Below, piece by piece: positions 8,355 to 13,860 of a stretch of 13,860 nucleotides of DNA. A model generated the notes under the pieces. That model was not told the DNA's origin. It was given only the letters and a program-made list of their open reading frames with translations, and searched no databases. Source of the DNA: Gammaproteobacteria bacterium (GTDB lineage Bacteria; Pseudomonadota; Gammaproteobacteria; SZUA-229); NCBI GenBank assembly GCA_015484935.1, contig WFUQ01000154.1, positions 1-13,860 of the forward strand. The letters are read 5' to 3'. Numbering within the stretch: position 1 is the first letter of the stretch; every line of letters begins with the position of its first letter. The position numbers and the translations under genes are program-made.

Positions 8355-8383
8355 ATTGTAACGATTACAAGGCGCTATCTCTA
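8355..8383 (-). promoter_or_regulatory. Probable promoter of the ccm-dsbA operon
   Basis: On the minus strand, TACAAT (8360-8355) is a 5-of-6 match to the sigma-70 -10 box. TAGAGA (8383-8378), 17 bases upstream, is a 4-of-6 match to the -35 box. Transcription would start near 8348 and give a leader of about 38 bases before ccmA. It lies downstream of the cytochrome c4 terminator, so the operon does not need read-through. Predicted from consensus only. Confidence 0.5.
8356..8370. promoter_or_regulatory. Palindrome over the ccm -10 box, possible operator
   Basis: TTGTAA-CGA-TTACAA is a perfect inverted repeat with 6-bp arms and a 3-base centre. It covers most of the predicted -10 box and the adjoining spacer, which is where a repressor would block RNA polymerase. 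I cannot assign the site to a known regulator. Confidence 0.35.
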
Positions 8384-8397
8384 TGACTGGCGCGCAT

Positions 8398-8422
8398 AAA
8401 AAAGGGATGGCAAGCCATCCCT
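8398..8422 (-). terminator. Rho-independent terminator of the cytochrome c4 gene
   Basis: Arms 8403-8411 and 8414-8422 (AGGGATGGC / GCCATCCCT) form a 9-bp stem around two bases. On the minus strand the stem runs straight into T6 (8403-8398). It begins 25 bases after the cytochrome c4 stop and isolates that gene from ccmA. Confidence 0.92.
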
Positions 8423-8447
8423 CTCGAACATCGCTAATAACGATGAA

Positions 8448-9059
8448 TTATTTCAGACTGGCGATATATTGCGATACCGCATCGATGTCTTCATCACTCA
8501 TCATCTTGACGATATCGCGCATCACAGATTTCTCATCCGTCGTACGATCGCCGTTTTTGAATGCCATCAGCTGTGCTTTGGTGTAATCCGCATACTGACC
8601 GCCCACCTGCGCATAACCGGTACCCGGATTACCCGCGCCGGTAGGGCCGTGACATGCCTGACAGGCCGGAAGATGTGTCTGCAGGTTGCCGCCTTTGAAT
8701 ATCTCGCGACCGGCAGCCAGCTTGCTCTCATCAGCCGGTGCAGCAGCACTCAGTTTCTGACTGAAGAAGTAAGCACCGATGTCTTTCATATCCTGCTCAG
8801 ACAAGGCAGCTACCATGCCCGCCATGATGTCATTCTTGCGACCCTTGCTGTCTTTAAACGCTTTTAACTGATTGACGATATATTTTTCGTTCTGACCGGC
8901 CAGTTTAGGAAAGGTCGGCACGAAGCTGTTGCCGTCCACACCATGACAACCGCCGCAGGCCGCTGCTTTGCTCTTGCCCGCTTCCGCATCACCAGCGGCA
9001 TGTACACTGCCCACCAATGAAAACATCGTGATTAAACTGGCTGCGATAAATTTATTCAT
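8448..9059 (-). CDS. Diheme cytochrome c4
   Basis: Cytochrome c4 is a two-domain periplasmic electron carrier, known in several proteobacteria to donate electrons to terminal oxidases. The 203-residue product has a Sec signal peptide (cleavage probably near residue 22, before GDAEAGK). It also has two heme c sites: C35-GG-C38-H39 in the first domain and C133-QA-C136-H137 in the second. Candidate axial methionines are M79 (NDIMAG) and M180 (SVMRDI). The two halves each repeat the CXXCH, AGQ/GGQ-Y and LKAFK/LMAFKNG pattern, which is diagnostic of c4. It sits immediately upstream of the ccm operon that would mature it, but has its own promoter and terminator. In Pseudomonas the gene is called cc4 and also lies near engB and dsbA. 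Confidence 0.95.
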   Translation of the reverse strand: MNKFIAASLITMFSLVGSVHAAGDAEAGKSKAAACGGCHGVDGNSFVPTFPKLAGQNEKYIVNQLKAFKDSKGRKNDIMAGMVAALSEQDMKDIGAYFFSQKLSAAAPADESKLAAGREIFKGGNLQTHLPACQACHGPTGAGNPGTGYAQVGGQYADYTKAQLMAFKNGDRTTDEKSVMRDIVKMMSDEDIDAVSQYIASLK

Positions 9060-9124
9060 AATTCTTACTTGCTCCGGGTTTTAAACCACCGCCACCATTT
9101 CATGGCACGGCAAAATGAGGCGAG

Positions 9125-9153
9125 ATTCTACACCAGACCTTGTTATTCATCAA
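9125..9153 (-). promoter_or_regulatory. Probable promoter of cytochrome c4
   Basis: On the minus strand, TAGAAT (9130-9125) is a 5-of-6 match to the -10 box. TTGATG (9153-9148), exactly 17 bases upstream, is a 4-of-6 match to the -35 box. The start would be near 9118 with a leader of about 58 bases. The -35 box lies inside the predicted promoter of the divergent engB gene. Confidence 0.55.
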
Positions 9154-9169
9154 TTTACCTGCATAAACT
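9140..9169 (+). promoter_or_regulatory. Possible promoter of engB
   Basis: TTGTTA (9140-9145) and TAAACT (9164-9169) each match the sigma-70 boxes in four positions, with an 18-base spacer. The start would fall at about 9176, almost on the engB ATG at 9178. That would leave little or no leader. Weak on its own; it overlaps the divergent cytochrome c4 promoter. Confidence 0.35.
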
Positions 9170-9177
9170 GCGCACCT

Positions 9178-9807
9178 ATGCCAAAACCAGACAAAAAACC
9201 CGCTGCCAACAGCCTGTATCGTCAGGCAAAATTTCTCATCAGTGCGGCGGCAGCAAAACAATTCCCCGGTGGCGATTGTCTGGAAGTCGCTTTTGCGGGT
9301 CGTTCCAACGCGGGGAAATCCAGCGCGATCAACAAGTTATGCGATATCCGCACACTCGCCAAAACCAGCAAGACCCCCGGTCGCACCCGTCTGGTCAACT
9401 TCTTCTCGCTGGATGACAGAAGGCGTCTGGTGGATCTGCCCGGCTATGGTTACGCCAAAGTACCGGAAAAAATGAAGCTGGAGTGGGAAAAACTGATGGA
9501 AAAATACCTCACCCAGCCCACGATTGCAGGCGTAGTGGTCATCATGGACATCCGCCACCCGTTGAAAGACTTCGATCTGCAGATGCTGAGCTGGTGTGAG
9601 CATTTCGGTCTGTCCTGCCATGTTCTGCTGACCAAGGCTGACAAACTCAAACGCGGTGCCCAACAAGCCTCCCTGTTGAAAGTGCGTAAGATCCTGAAGC
9701 AGGACGGCTATGCCGCCAGTGTGCAGATATTTTCTGCACTGAAAGGCACCGGACTGGACGAGCTGGCGATCAAACTGAACGGCTGGCTGGATGTGCCACA
9801 GGACTGA
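9178..9807 (+). CDS. engB: Ribosome biogenesis GTPase EngB (YihA/YsxC)
   Basis: EngB is an essential GTPase in many bacteria, needed for assembly of the large ribosomal subunit. I choose the ATG at 9178, giving 209 residues, close to the 210 of E. coli YihA. An in-frame ATG at 9115 would add 21 residues that do not look like the family and would overlap the predicted promoter. GTPase motifs: G1 GRSNAGKS (41-48), G2 region KTPGRT (66-70), G3 DLPGYGYAKVP (86-96), G4 TKAD (152-155) and G5 SALK (186-189). The phrase MDIRHPLKDFD is also typical. No Shine-Dalgarno sequence precedes the start. The gene is divergent from cytochrome c4 and convergent with the candidate RNA and polA. Confidence 0.95.
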   Translation: MPKPDKKPAANSLYRQAKFLISAAAAKQFPGGDCLEVAFAGRSNAGKSSAINKLCDIRTLAKTSKTPGRTRLVNFFSLDDRRRLVDLPGYGYAKVPEKMKLEWEKLMEKYLTQPTIAGVVVIMDIRHPLKDFDLQMLSWCEHFGLSCHVLLTKADKLKRGAQQASLLKVRKILKQDGYAASVQIFSALKGTGLDELAIKLNGWLDVPQD

Positions 9808-9837
9808 AACGCTCTCATTTCGAAAATGATCCGCCAC

Positions 9838-9866
9838 AAAAAAAACGCCCGACCAAAAGGTCGGGC
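9838..9866 (-). terminator. Strong minus-strand terminator between polA and engB
   Basis: Arms GCCCGACC (9847-9854) and GGTCGGGC (9859-9866) form an 8-bp GC-rich stem with a 4-base loop. Read on the minus strand, it is followed by CG and then eight T (9845-9838). On the plus strand no T-run follows, so it does not serve engB well. It ends the transcript coming from polA and/or the candidate small RNA. Confidence 0.9.
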
Positions 9867-10096
9867 ATCAAAATCAGGGATGGCTTGGGGAAACCAGCCC
9901 CTGGGATAGGCTCACTCAGGGAGGGAAGTAAGCCAACGCCGGGCTACAGCGTATTCGCAAATAACTCACAACATTATTCGTTAGTATGATTAAAGACCAT
10001 GTGGCCGAAAAGGTCGGGGCCAGCCGACAGAAGGTAGGTTATTTGTGTTTAAAAACAAAGACTTGCACGCTGACGAACGGTCATTCTCTGTTAAAA
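9838..10096 (-). ncRNA. Candidate small RNA between polA and engB (Spot 42/ErsA position)
   Basis: This covers most of the 351-base gap between engB and polA, in which I find no supported protein gene. A sigma-70-like minus-strand promoter (10131-10103) predicts a start near 10096, and a strong terminator ends at 9838, giving about 259 nt. Hairpins on the minus strand are: 10022-10002 (stem with a CC bulge); 9934-9909 (7-bp stem whose 12-nt loop is UUCCCUCCCUGA); 9899-9882 (6 bp with one bulge); then the terminator. In the second hairpin the pair that is G-U on the minus strand is a C-A mismatch on the plus, favouring minus transcription. Several UCCC runs could pair with G-rich ribosome binding sites. 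The site between polA and engB, in polA orientation, is where Enterobacteria encode Spot 42 and Pseudomonas encodes ErsA; I do not recognise sequence identity to either. It could also be a long polA 3' leader-out region, or a shorter RNA processed from it. Confidence 0.5.
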
Positions 10097-10102
10097 CAAG
10101 GG

Positions 10103-10131
10103 CTTATATTTGACTCTTGAATGAGATTCAA
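10103..10131 (-). promoter_or_regulatory. Promoter of the candidate small RNA
   Basis: On the minus strand, TATAAG (10108-10103) is a 5-of-6 match to the -10 box. TTGAAT (10131-10126), exactly 17 bases upstream, is a 4-of-6 match to the -35 box. It begins 28 bases after the polA stop and points towards the terminator at 9866-9838, with no coding frame in between. Confidence 0.55.
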
Positions 10132-10133
10132 GA
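10115..10133. promoter_or_regulatory. Palindrome over the -35 box, possible operator or weak polA hairpin
   Basis: TCTTGAAT-GAG-ATTCAAGA is a perfect inverted repeat with 8-bp arms and a 3-base centre. It covers the -35 box and part of the spacer of the candidate small RNA promoter. It may be a regulator site. Alternatively, as RNA, it is a hairpin 26 bases after the polA stop, but no U-tract follows, so it is a poor terminator. Confidence 0.4.
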
Positions 10134-10158
10134 ACGGCAGTATCCGGTCGATCACGCC

Positions 10159-12870
10159 CTAATGCGCTTCGTCCCAGTTATCGCCGATACCGACATCCAC
10201 TATCAGCGGTACTTTCAGTTCCGCAGCTGACTGCATCTGCTCGATCAGCAAGGTCGTGGTCGCCTCTGTCTGCGTTGCCGGTACTTCGACCACCAGTTCG
10301 TCATGCACCTGCATCACGACTCTGGCGTCTGACTGCGCCTGCCTGAGTGTCTTGTCGACTGCGATCATCGCGCGTTTGATGATGTCGGCTGCCGTCCCCT
10401 GCATGGGCGCATTGATCGCGGTGCGTTCTGCATATTGCTGGCGCATCTTGTTACGTGCATTGATCTCCGGCAGATACAATCTGCGACCGAATACGGTCTC
10501 GACATAACCCTGCTCATGCGCCAGTGCGCGGGTTCTGTCCATATAGTCTTTCACGCCCGGATAGCGCTCGAAGTAAAGATCGACATAATCCTGCGCCTCA
10601 TAACGACCGATGTTCAGTTGCTTCGCCAGACCGAATGCCGACATGCCATAGATCAGACCGAAGTTGATGGCTTTGGCGGCACGGCGTTGCTCGTTTTCGA
10701 CTTCGTCGAGGCTGACACCGAACACTTCCGCGGCGGTGGCACGATGCACATCGACCCCATCTGCGAATGCCTGCAACAGACTTTTATCTTCCGACAGGTG
10801 TGCCATGATGCGCAGTTCTATCTGTGAGTAATCGGCTGCGATCAGTCTATTGCCTTCCTCGGCGATGAAGGCCTGACGGATGCGACGCCCCTCTTCGCTG
10901 CGTATCGGTATGTTCTGCAGATTCGGGTCGGTCGATGACAAGCGACCGGTGGCAGCCACCGTCTGGTTGTACGAGGTGTGCACGCGCCCGGTATTGCTAT
11001 CGACCTGCAAAGGCAGCTTGTCGGTATAGGTCGATTTGAGTTTGCTCAGGCTGCGGTGTTCCAGTATCAGACTCGGCAGTTCATAATCTGCGGCCAGTTC
11101 CTGCAGCACATCTTCTGCGGTCGAAGGCTGGCCTTTCGGGGTTTTACGGATAACGGGTAATTCCTGTTTCTCGAACAGGATGACCTGGATCTGTTTGGGC
11201 GATGCCAGATTGAACTCTTCACCGGCCACCGCGAAAGCCTGCTGTTCGACTTCCAGCATACGCTCGGCTAGTTGTTTGCTCTGCTTCTCCAGCATGGGTA
11301 CATCGACTTTCACGCCGTTGCTTTCGATGCCGAGTATGACGCTCAACAGGGGCAACTCGATGTCACGGTATATCGATTCCAGTGTGCTTTCCTGTCTGAG
11401 CTGTGCTGCCAGAGTTTCATACAACTGCAAGGTGATGTCAGCATCTTCTGCTGCATACGGTCCTGCCTGTTCCAGATCGATCTGATTGAAGGTGAGCTGT
11501 TTTGCGCCTTTGCCCGCTATCTCTTCGAAATGGATAGTGTTGTGCCCCAGCAGGCGCAATGCCATGGTGTCCATGTCGTGGCGTTGGGTCGAATCGAGTA
11601 CATACGACATCAGCATGGTGTCTTCGGCGATGCCGGCCATGTGGATGTCGTGATTCTGTAATACATGCGCGTCGTATTTCAGGTTCTGTCCTATCTTGCC
11701 CTTGCTCGCATCTTCCAGTAACGGTTTCAGTGCGCCCAGCACCTGTTGTTCGGTCAGCTGTTCCGGTGCATCCATATAATCATGCCCGAACGGAACGTAT
11801 GCCGCTTCACCTGTCTTCACTGCGAAAGAGACTCCGACGACTCGCGCCTGCATGTAATCCAGACTGGTGGTTTCGGTATCGAAGGCGAAGGCGTCTGCTT
11901 TCTGTAATTTTTTCAGCCACGCATCGAATGATTTTTTATCCAGCACGGTTTCATAGCTGCTCTGCTTTCTGCTCACCTGCTGTTTCTGTTCGACACCACC
12001 TGACAGCTCATCCAGCCAGGTTCGAAACTCCATGTCTTTATAAATTTCTTCCAACGTTGGAACATCGGCTTCTGCGATCTTCAAATCTTCGATACGGGTA
12101 TCCAGATCGAGATCACAGCGGATGGTGGTGAGCTCTTTCGATAGCGGTATCTGTTCCAGCGATCCGCGCAGGCTCTCACCGACCTTGCCTTTTATCTCAT
12201 CGGCATGGGCGATGAGGTTGTCCACGGTCTCATATTTCGTCAGCCACTTGGCGGCCGTCTTCGGACCGACCTTGGCGACACCGGGGATGTTGTCCGAGGT
12301 GTCACCCATCAGCGCGAGGTAGTCGATGATCTGTTCCGGTCTGACGCCGAATTTTTCTACCACGCCTGCTGCATCCATCGAGGTGTTGCTCATGGTATTG
12401 ATGAGCGTGACATGATCGTTCACCAGTTGCGCCATGTCTTTATCGCCGGTGGAGATGATGGTCGGCATGTTTTTTTCGGCTGCCGCTCTGGACAGGGTAC
12501 CGATCACATCATCAGCCTCCACACCCGGCACCGAGATCAGATTGAACCCCAGCGCCTTGACCAGCCGGTGCAGCGGTTCGATCTGGTTGCGCAGGTCATC
12601 CGGCATCGGTGGCCGTGTCGCCTTGTAGTCTTCATACATGTCATGACGGAATGTCTTGCCTTTGGCATCGAACACCACGCCCATGTATTCGGGCTGATAG
12701 TCATCGCGCAACTTGCGCAACATATTGATGACACCGTAGACCGCACCGGTCATCTCGCCCCGGCTGTTGGTCAGTCGCTGCAACTGCGGTACGTGGAAGG
12801 CGCGGTAGAGGTAAGACGAACCATCGACCAGGATGACGGGTGGAGTGGTTTTGGTAGTTTGTTTCGGCAC
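10159..12870 (-). CDS. polA: DNA polymerase I
   Basis: DNA polymerase I fills gaps in repair and removes Okazaki primers. The 903-residue product has all three domains. The 5' nuclease (about 10-290) carries DGSSYLYRAFH, EADDVIG, STGDKDMAQLV and the VPGVAKVGPKTAAKWL DNA-binding hairpin. The 3'-5' exonuclease (about 308-500) keeps its acidic residues D331 and E333 (FDTETTSLD), D400 (NLKYD), Y472 and D476 (YAAED), so proofreading should be active. The polymerase (about 510-903) has motif A AADYSQIELR (D680), motif B with K733, F737 and Y741 (KAINFGLIYG), and motif C QVHDELVVEV (H856, D857, E858). Phe at 737 is the form found in E. coli. The start codon is GTG at 12870, backed by AGGAA five bases upstream. 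Confidence 0.97.
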   Translation of the reverse strand: MPKQTTKTTPPVILVDGSSYLYRAFHVPQLQRLTNSRGEMTGAVYGVINMLRKLRDDYQPEYMGVVFDAKGKTFRHDMYEDYKATRPPMPDDLRNQIEPLHRLVKALGFNLISVPGVEADDVIGTLSRAAAEKNMPTIISTGDKDMAQLVNDHVTLINTMSNTSMDAAGVVEKFGVRPEQIIDYLALMGDTSDNIPGVAKVGPKTAAKWLTKYETVDNLIAHADEIKGKVGESLRGSLEQIPLSKELTTIRCDLDLDTRIEDLKIAEADVPTLEEIYKDMEFRTWLDELSGGVEQKQQVSRKQSSYETVLDKKSFDAWLKKLQKADAFAFDTETTSLDYMQARVVGVSFAVKTGEAAYVPFGHDYMDAPEQLTEQQVLGALKPLLEDASKGKIGQNLKYDAHVLQNHDIHMAGIAEDTMLMSYVLDSTQRHDMDTMALRLLGHNTIHFEEIAGKGAKQLTFNQIDLEQAGPYAAEDADITLQLYETLAAQLRQESTLESIYRDIELPLLSVILGIESNGVKVDVPMLEKQSKQLAERMLEVEQQAFAVAGEEFNLASPKQIQVILFEKQELPVIRKTPKGQPSTAEDVLQELAADYELPSLILEHRSLSKLKSTYTDKLPLQVDSNTGRVHTSYNQTVAATGRLSSTDPNLQNIPIRSEEGRRIRQAFIAEEGNRLIAADYSQIELRIMAHLSEDKSLLQAFADGVDVHRATAAEVFGVSLDEVENEQRRAAKAINFGLIYGMSAFGLAKQLNIGRYEAQDYVDLYFERYPGVKDYMDRTRALAHEQGYVETVFGRRLYLPEINARNKMRQQYAERTAINAPMQGTAADIIKRAMIAVDKTLRQAQSDARVVMQVHDELVVEVPATQTEATTTLLIEQMQSAAELKVPLIVDVGIGDNWDEAH

Positions 12871-12875
12871 GCGGG

Positions 12876-12880
12876 TTCCT
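12876..12880 (-). promoter_or_regulatory. Ribosome binding site that fixes the polA GTG start
   Basis: AGGAA on the minus strand ends five bases before the GTG at 12870. The next in-frame ATG is far inside the 5' nuclease domain, after the catalytic aspartate of DGSSYLYRAF, so GTG must be the start. Confidence 0.75.
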
Positions 12881-12914
12881 GTTTGTGATGATGCGACGGT
12901 CGACAGTGCGCGCT

Positions 12915-12920
12915 ATTCTA
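12915..12920 (-). promoter_or_regulatory. Possible -10 box of polA
   Basis: TAGAAT on the minus strand is a 5-of-6 match and is the same hexamer as at the cytochrome c4 promoter. It would start transcription near 12908, about 38 bases before the GTG. No good -35 box lies 16-18 bases upstream (the region reads GC-rich), so this is tentative. Confidence 0.3.
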
Positions 12921-13017
12921 CAGCAATGGCGCGCTGCGCCCGAAATGGCCGATCGATGTCGAGCTGGTAAATATTTGTCTGATTTTATCTCACAACATCC
13001 AGCCGAACGACTATGCT

Positions 13018-13776
13018 TTGACTAACAAGAACAATAATTCATCGAGCAGGATCTTGACTGATAAAACCCGAAAACTCCGTCGCCTTAATCCGGTGAACGA
13101 TGCCGCTCTGATCCGTGAATCCTGGAAGATCTTCCAGATTATGGCGGAATTCGTCGAAGGCTTCGAAAAGCTGGCTCGTATCAAACCCTCTGTCAGCATC
13201 TTCGGCTCGGCGCGCACCGACCCGGATCACCCGCATTATAAACAGGCTGAAGATATCGCCGAGGCGTTGTCCAATGCCGGTTTTTCGGTGGTCAGCGGCG
13301 GCGGCCCCGGCATCATGGAAGCCGCCAACAAGGGCGCGATGAAGGGCAAATCTCCCAGCATCGGGCTCAATATCCAGCTGCCGCATGAGCAGACGAATAA
13401 TGAGTATCAGGATATCGGCCTGACCTTCCGCCATTTTTTCTCGCGCAAGGTCATGTTCGTCAAATATGCTTCGGCCTATGTGGTCTGCCCCGGCGGTTTC
13501 GGCACGCTGGATGAGATGGCGGAGATACTCACACTGGTACAGACCGGCAAGACCCGCAATATCCCCATCATTCTGGTGCATGAGCCGTTCTGGCGCGGTC
13601 TGCTCGACTGGTTCGAGAATACGCTGGTACCCGCCGGTACCATCGATGCCAAAGACCTGAATCTATTTAAACTGATCGATGATCCTGCCGATATAGTGAA
13701 AGCGATCTTCGATCATTACGAAGACAGAGATTTTGAACCTTCTGAGGAAGAACGTGAAATTCTTTCTCATCTGTAA
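13018..13776 (+). CDS. LOG-family protein, TIGR00730 type (nucleotide 5'-monophosphate phosphoribohydrolase-like)
   Basis: The product (up to 252 residues) carries the two family signatures: SGGGPGIMEAANKG (93-106) and PGGFGTLDEMAE (158-169). The basic pair R143-K144 (FSRKVMFVK) also lies where LOG proteins bind the phosphate. LOG enzymes release the base from cytokinin nucleotides or other nucleoside monophosphates; the bacterial members of this longer class are mostly of unproven substrate. The core SIFGSART, GLNIQLPHEQ and the C-terminal IDDP-IFDHYED are typical of proteobacterial forms. The N-terminus is uncertain. The frame opens at TTG 13018 without a good ribosome binding site; another TTG at 13054 gives LTDKTRKLRRL, which resembles relatives, but its AGGA is only two bases away. 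No clear terminator follows the stop. Confidence 0.88.
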   Translation: MTNKNNNSSSRILTDKTRKLRRLNPVNDAALIRESWKIFQIMAEFVEGFEKLARIKPSVSIFGSARTDPDHPHYKQAEDIAEALSNAGFSVVSGGGPGIMEAANKGAMKGKSPSIGLNIQLPHEQTNNEYQDIGLTFRHFFSRKVMFVKYASAYVVCPGGFGTLDEMAEILTLVQTGKTRNIPIILVHEPFWRGLLDWFENTLVPAGTIDAKDLNLFKLIDDPADIVKAIFDHYEDRDFEPSEEEREILSHL

Positions 13777-13860
13777 GGTCACATAAAGAGTACAGCTCCA
13801 GCCTCCGTGCCATCCCGAGCCTATCGGGCATCCTCCTGTCGTTTCAGGGTGGTACGGGGT

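Noticed and set aside
9115..9177. Longer engB reading from the ATG at 9115.
   Set aside because: The added 21 residues do not resemble EngB N-termini and the length from 9178 fits the family.
8411..9887. A 12-base identity (AGGGATGGCTTG) between the cytochrome c4 terminator and the candidate small RNA region, suggesting direct pairing with c4 mRNA.
   Set aside because: Matches of this length are expected several times by chance in a window of this size, and it would target a terminator stem, not a translation start.
9876..9927. Cluster of GGA/GGGA motifs on the plus strand, like a CsrB/RsmY-type RNA.
   Set aside because: No plus-strand promoter or plus-strand terminator with a T-run was found, and the main hairpin pairs worse on this strand (C-A mismatch). 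The signals favour the minus strand.
9986..10120. A 44-codon plus-strand frame (MIKDHVAEKV...) in the polA-engB gap.
   Set aside because: No ribosome binding site, no recognisable protein features, and it runs antisense through the better supported RNA and its promoter.
12205..12888. Long plus-strand open frame opposite polA (227 codons), and similar long frames opposite ccmI, ccmH, ccmF and the LOG-family gene.
   Set aside because: These are shadows of the strongly supported genes on the other strand and show no family motifs or ribosome binding sites.
13814..13828. Hairpin CCCGA-GCCTA-TCGGG after the LOG-family gene as a terminator.
   Set aside because: The stem is only 5 bp and no T-run follows on either strand.
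13675..13831. Minus-strand frame beginning at 13831 right behind AGGAGG.
   Set aside because: The AGGAGG abuts the ATG with no spacing, the frame is about 50 codons, and most of it is antisense to the LOG-family gene.

Overview
This window looks like ordinary core chromosome from a gammaproteobacterium with moderate GC content. The gene order points the same way: polA, engB (yihA), a diheme cytochrome c4 gene and dsbA lie close together, an arrangement I recall from Pseudomonas and, in looser form, from Enterobacteria. I see no insertion sequence, integrase, CRISPR array, rRNA or tRNA. The genus cannot be named from the sequence alone.

Layout. A small predicted lipoprotein gene (42-434, +) converges on dsbA across a 27-bp perfect inverted repeat that can terminate transcription in both directions. 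From 8310 down to 512 the minus strand carries a compact, partly overlapping run: ccmA-ccmB-ccmC-ccmD-ccmE-ccmF-ccmG-ccmH-ccmI-dsbA. This is the complete System I cytochrome c maturation set, with the thiol oxidase gene at its tail. A probable promoter with a palindrome over its -10 box lies upstream of ccmA. Next upstream is a cytochrome c4 gene on the minus strand with its own promoter and terminator. It is divergent from engB, and the two promoters overlap. The 351-bp gap between engB and polA holds a well-formed minus-strand promoter, several hairpins and a strong terminator. This is the location of Spot 42 RNA in Enterobacteria and ErsA in Pseudomonas, so I call a candidate small RNA there. 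polA (GTG start, all three domains) follows on the minus strand, and a LOG-family (TIGR00730-like) gene runs away from it on the plus strand.

How the genes work together. CcmABCD load heme onto the chaperone CcmE. CcmF with CcmH and CcmI attaches heme to CXXCH motifs of apocytochromes, and CcmG and CcmH keep those cysteines reduced after DsbA has oxidised them. Cytochrome c4, encoded immediately upstream, has two CXXCH sites and is a likely client. The window therefore joins a c-type cytochrome, its assembly machinery and the periplasmic thiol oxidase in about 8.5 kb.

The most interesting non-coding element is the candidate RNA between polA and engB. It has a C/U-rich hairpin loop, a structure that pairs better on the minus strand than the plus, and an 8-bp-arm palindrome over its -35 box.
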